A stretch of DNA of 64,000 nt from positions 1 through 64,000 of the forward strand of contig JAWQFJ010028799.1 in the NCBI GenBank assembly GCA_034096865.1, in the 5' to 3' direction. Positions 63,206 to 64,000 of this stretch are shown here, in pieces. The position numbers and the translations under genes are program-made. Positions within the stretch are counted from its first letter, which is position 1, and each line of letters starts with the position of its first letter. Under the pieces are notes generated by a model, which worked only from the letters and a program-made list of their open reading frames with translations, did not search any database and was not told where the DNA came from. This stretch comes from Theodoxus fluviatilis (lineage: Eukaryota > Mollusca > Gastropoda > Cycloneritida > Neritidae).

Positions 63206-64000
63206 TTAAGTTGTGCAAAATAGGGAGATGGGGACTCAAAAATAGGGAGATTTCAATCAAAAGAGGGAGATTTTTATTTTTAGCCCTTACAGCGGTGCTA
63301 AAACACGAGCAAATTAGGCAAACATGCACACCTTTCATTAACTTTGAGATTGCTGATGAACTGTTACAGATAGACACATAAAGTAATAACACAAAATGCT
63401 TGAAATTGAATGAACAATATTTTGGTGTGCAGTTTATAGTCTTTATTCAAATCCTGATTTTTTTCGGTCAAATTTTATATGGTAAACATTTGTGGGTTTT
63501 TCACTCCTTGAGAAATAATACAGGTAAATCACTATGCAATAGTGGGTAAATACCCTATAAACCCTACTGGATGTTTGGTTTAATCATCTGTGCATACTAA
63601 TGTATCATTCTCTTTGACCAAAAATGCACTCTTTAAATTACCATGTAAATTCGATGATCCAGGTATTAGAGAGGCAAAATGAAGTAATTCTGATTACCTA
63701 TACTCTTTCATCTTAACCAATATTCCTCAAATTATTGCAAATGTAGAACTGAATAGCATCAATATGTGGATAATTCAACATGAAAACAGTCTGCAGTAAA
63801 GTTTGTCTCCTACATTCACGATTTGATAATTTGTCTGTAATAAAACTGAAAAATTCTACTGATTTTTGTCATTATGAGACACAAGAAGGCATTACACACT
63901 ACACAAACATTTTCAAAAACTTACCTCAAACCAGCAATACTACAAAAACATCCAGAAAATTGCTATACTCATGAATACCCTTTCATGCAAAACAAGAAGG
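63206..64000. other. AT-rich sequence, no gene
   Basis: Only short frames. The last 11 bases (aacaagaagg) equal the start of the TGACCTTGA-rich repeat seen at 22270 and 34580, so a third copy may begin at the window edge. Confidence 0.45.

Overview
The window looks like repeat-saturated nuclear DNA from a marine invertebrate, most likely a mollusc (inference). The grounds are a recognisable animal exon (MPRIP-like exon 1), a THAP-type exon with a consensus GT splice donor, tRNA-headed SINE-like repeats, LINE 3' ends with short tandem tails, Ty3-type LTR elements, long microsatellites and Kozak-like ATG contexts. No operons, rRNA genes, functional tRNA genes or CRISPR arrays were seen. Most long open frames in the low-complexity tracts are spurious.

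Layout. (1) 1-5.9 kb: composite SINE-like repeats carrying TGACGTCA palindromes, CT/GA microsatellites, and one 303-codon ORF of unknown family that ends in a GTTC-tailed, LINE-like 3' end. (2) 5.9-14.96 kb: a giant inverted repeat with arms of about 4.53 kb and a one-base centre at 10429. Each arm carries MPRIP-like exon 1, a THAP-domain first exon, a 73-aa unidentified ORF and a LINE C-terminal relic. The arms differ by SNVs, indels and one replaced block. (3) 15-24.2 kb: foldback elements, four more composite-repeat copies, a third decayed copy of the THAP-locus sequence with a SWIM-like exon, an antisense LINE end, a repeat packed with TCAAGGTCA half-sites, a 41-bp tandem repeat and a candidate solo LTR.

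(4) 24.7-63.2 kb: a nested graveyard built on a non-LTR retrotransposon with a restriction-like endonuclease (RLE). It has N-terminal CCHH/CCHC fingers, an RT and a C-terminal CCHC plus PD..D nuclease. Its 5' ends carry the first ~28 nt of U2 snRNA, which points to a U2-targeting lineage such as Utopia. One copy is split by a Ty3-type element (27431-30618, TSD CCCTC). A second is split by a LINE (TSD TACAA) and by another Ty3-type element. A third is split by an 11.3-kb TIR DNA transposon (41021-52357), which itself holds a 7.35-kb LTR element with an intact gag but no PR, RT or IN core. The 3' part of the retrotransposon then forms a ~1.73-kb tandem array (53.2-62.3 kb). A second pol-less LTR element (55090-59701, TSD CCCCT) interrupts the array, which ends where a fresh U2-headed 5' end begins at 62269.

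Working logic. Few host genes are visible: only first exons of an MPRIP-like gene and a THAP-like gene, both duplicated by the palindrome. The remainder is transposon biology, and the order of insertions can be read from target-site duplications and interrupted frames. No searches or alignments could be run. Family names rest on motifs, and coordinates of diffuse repeats are approximate.
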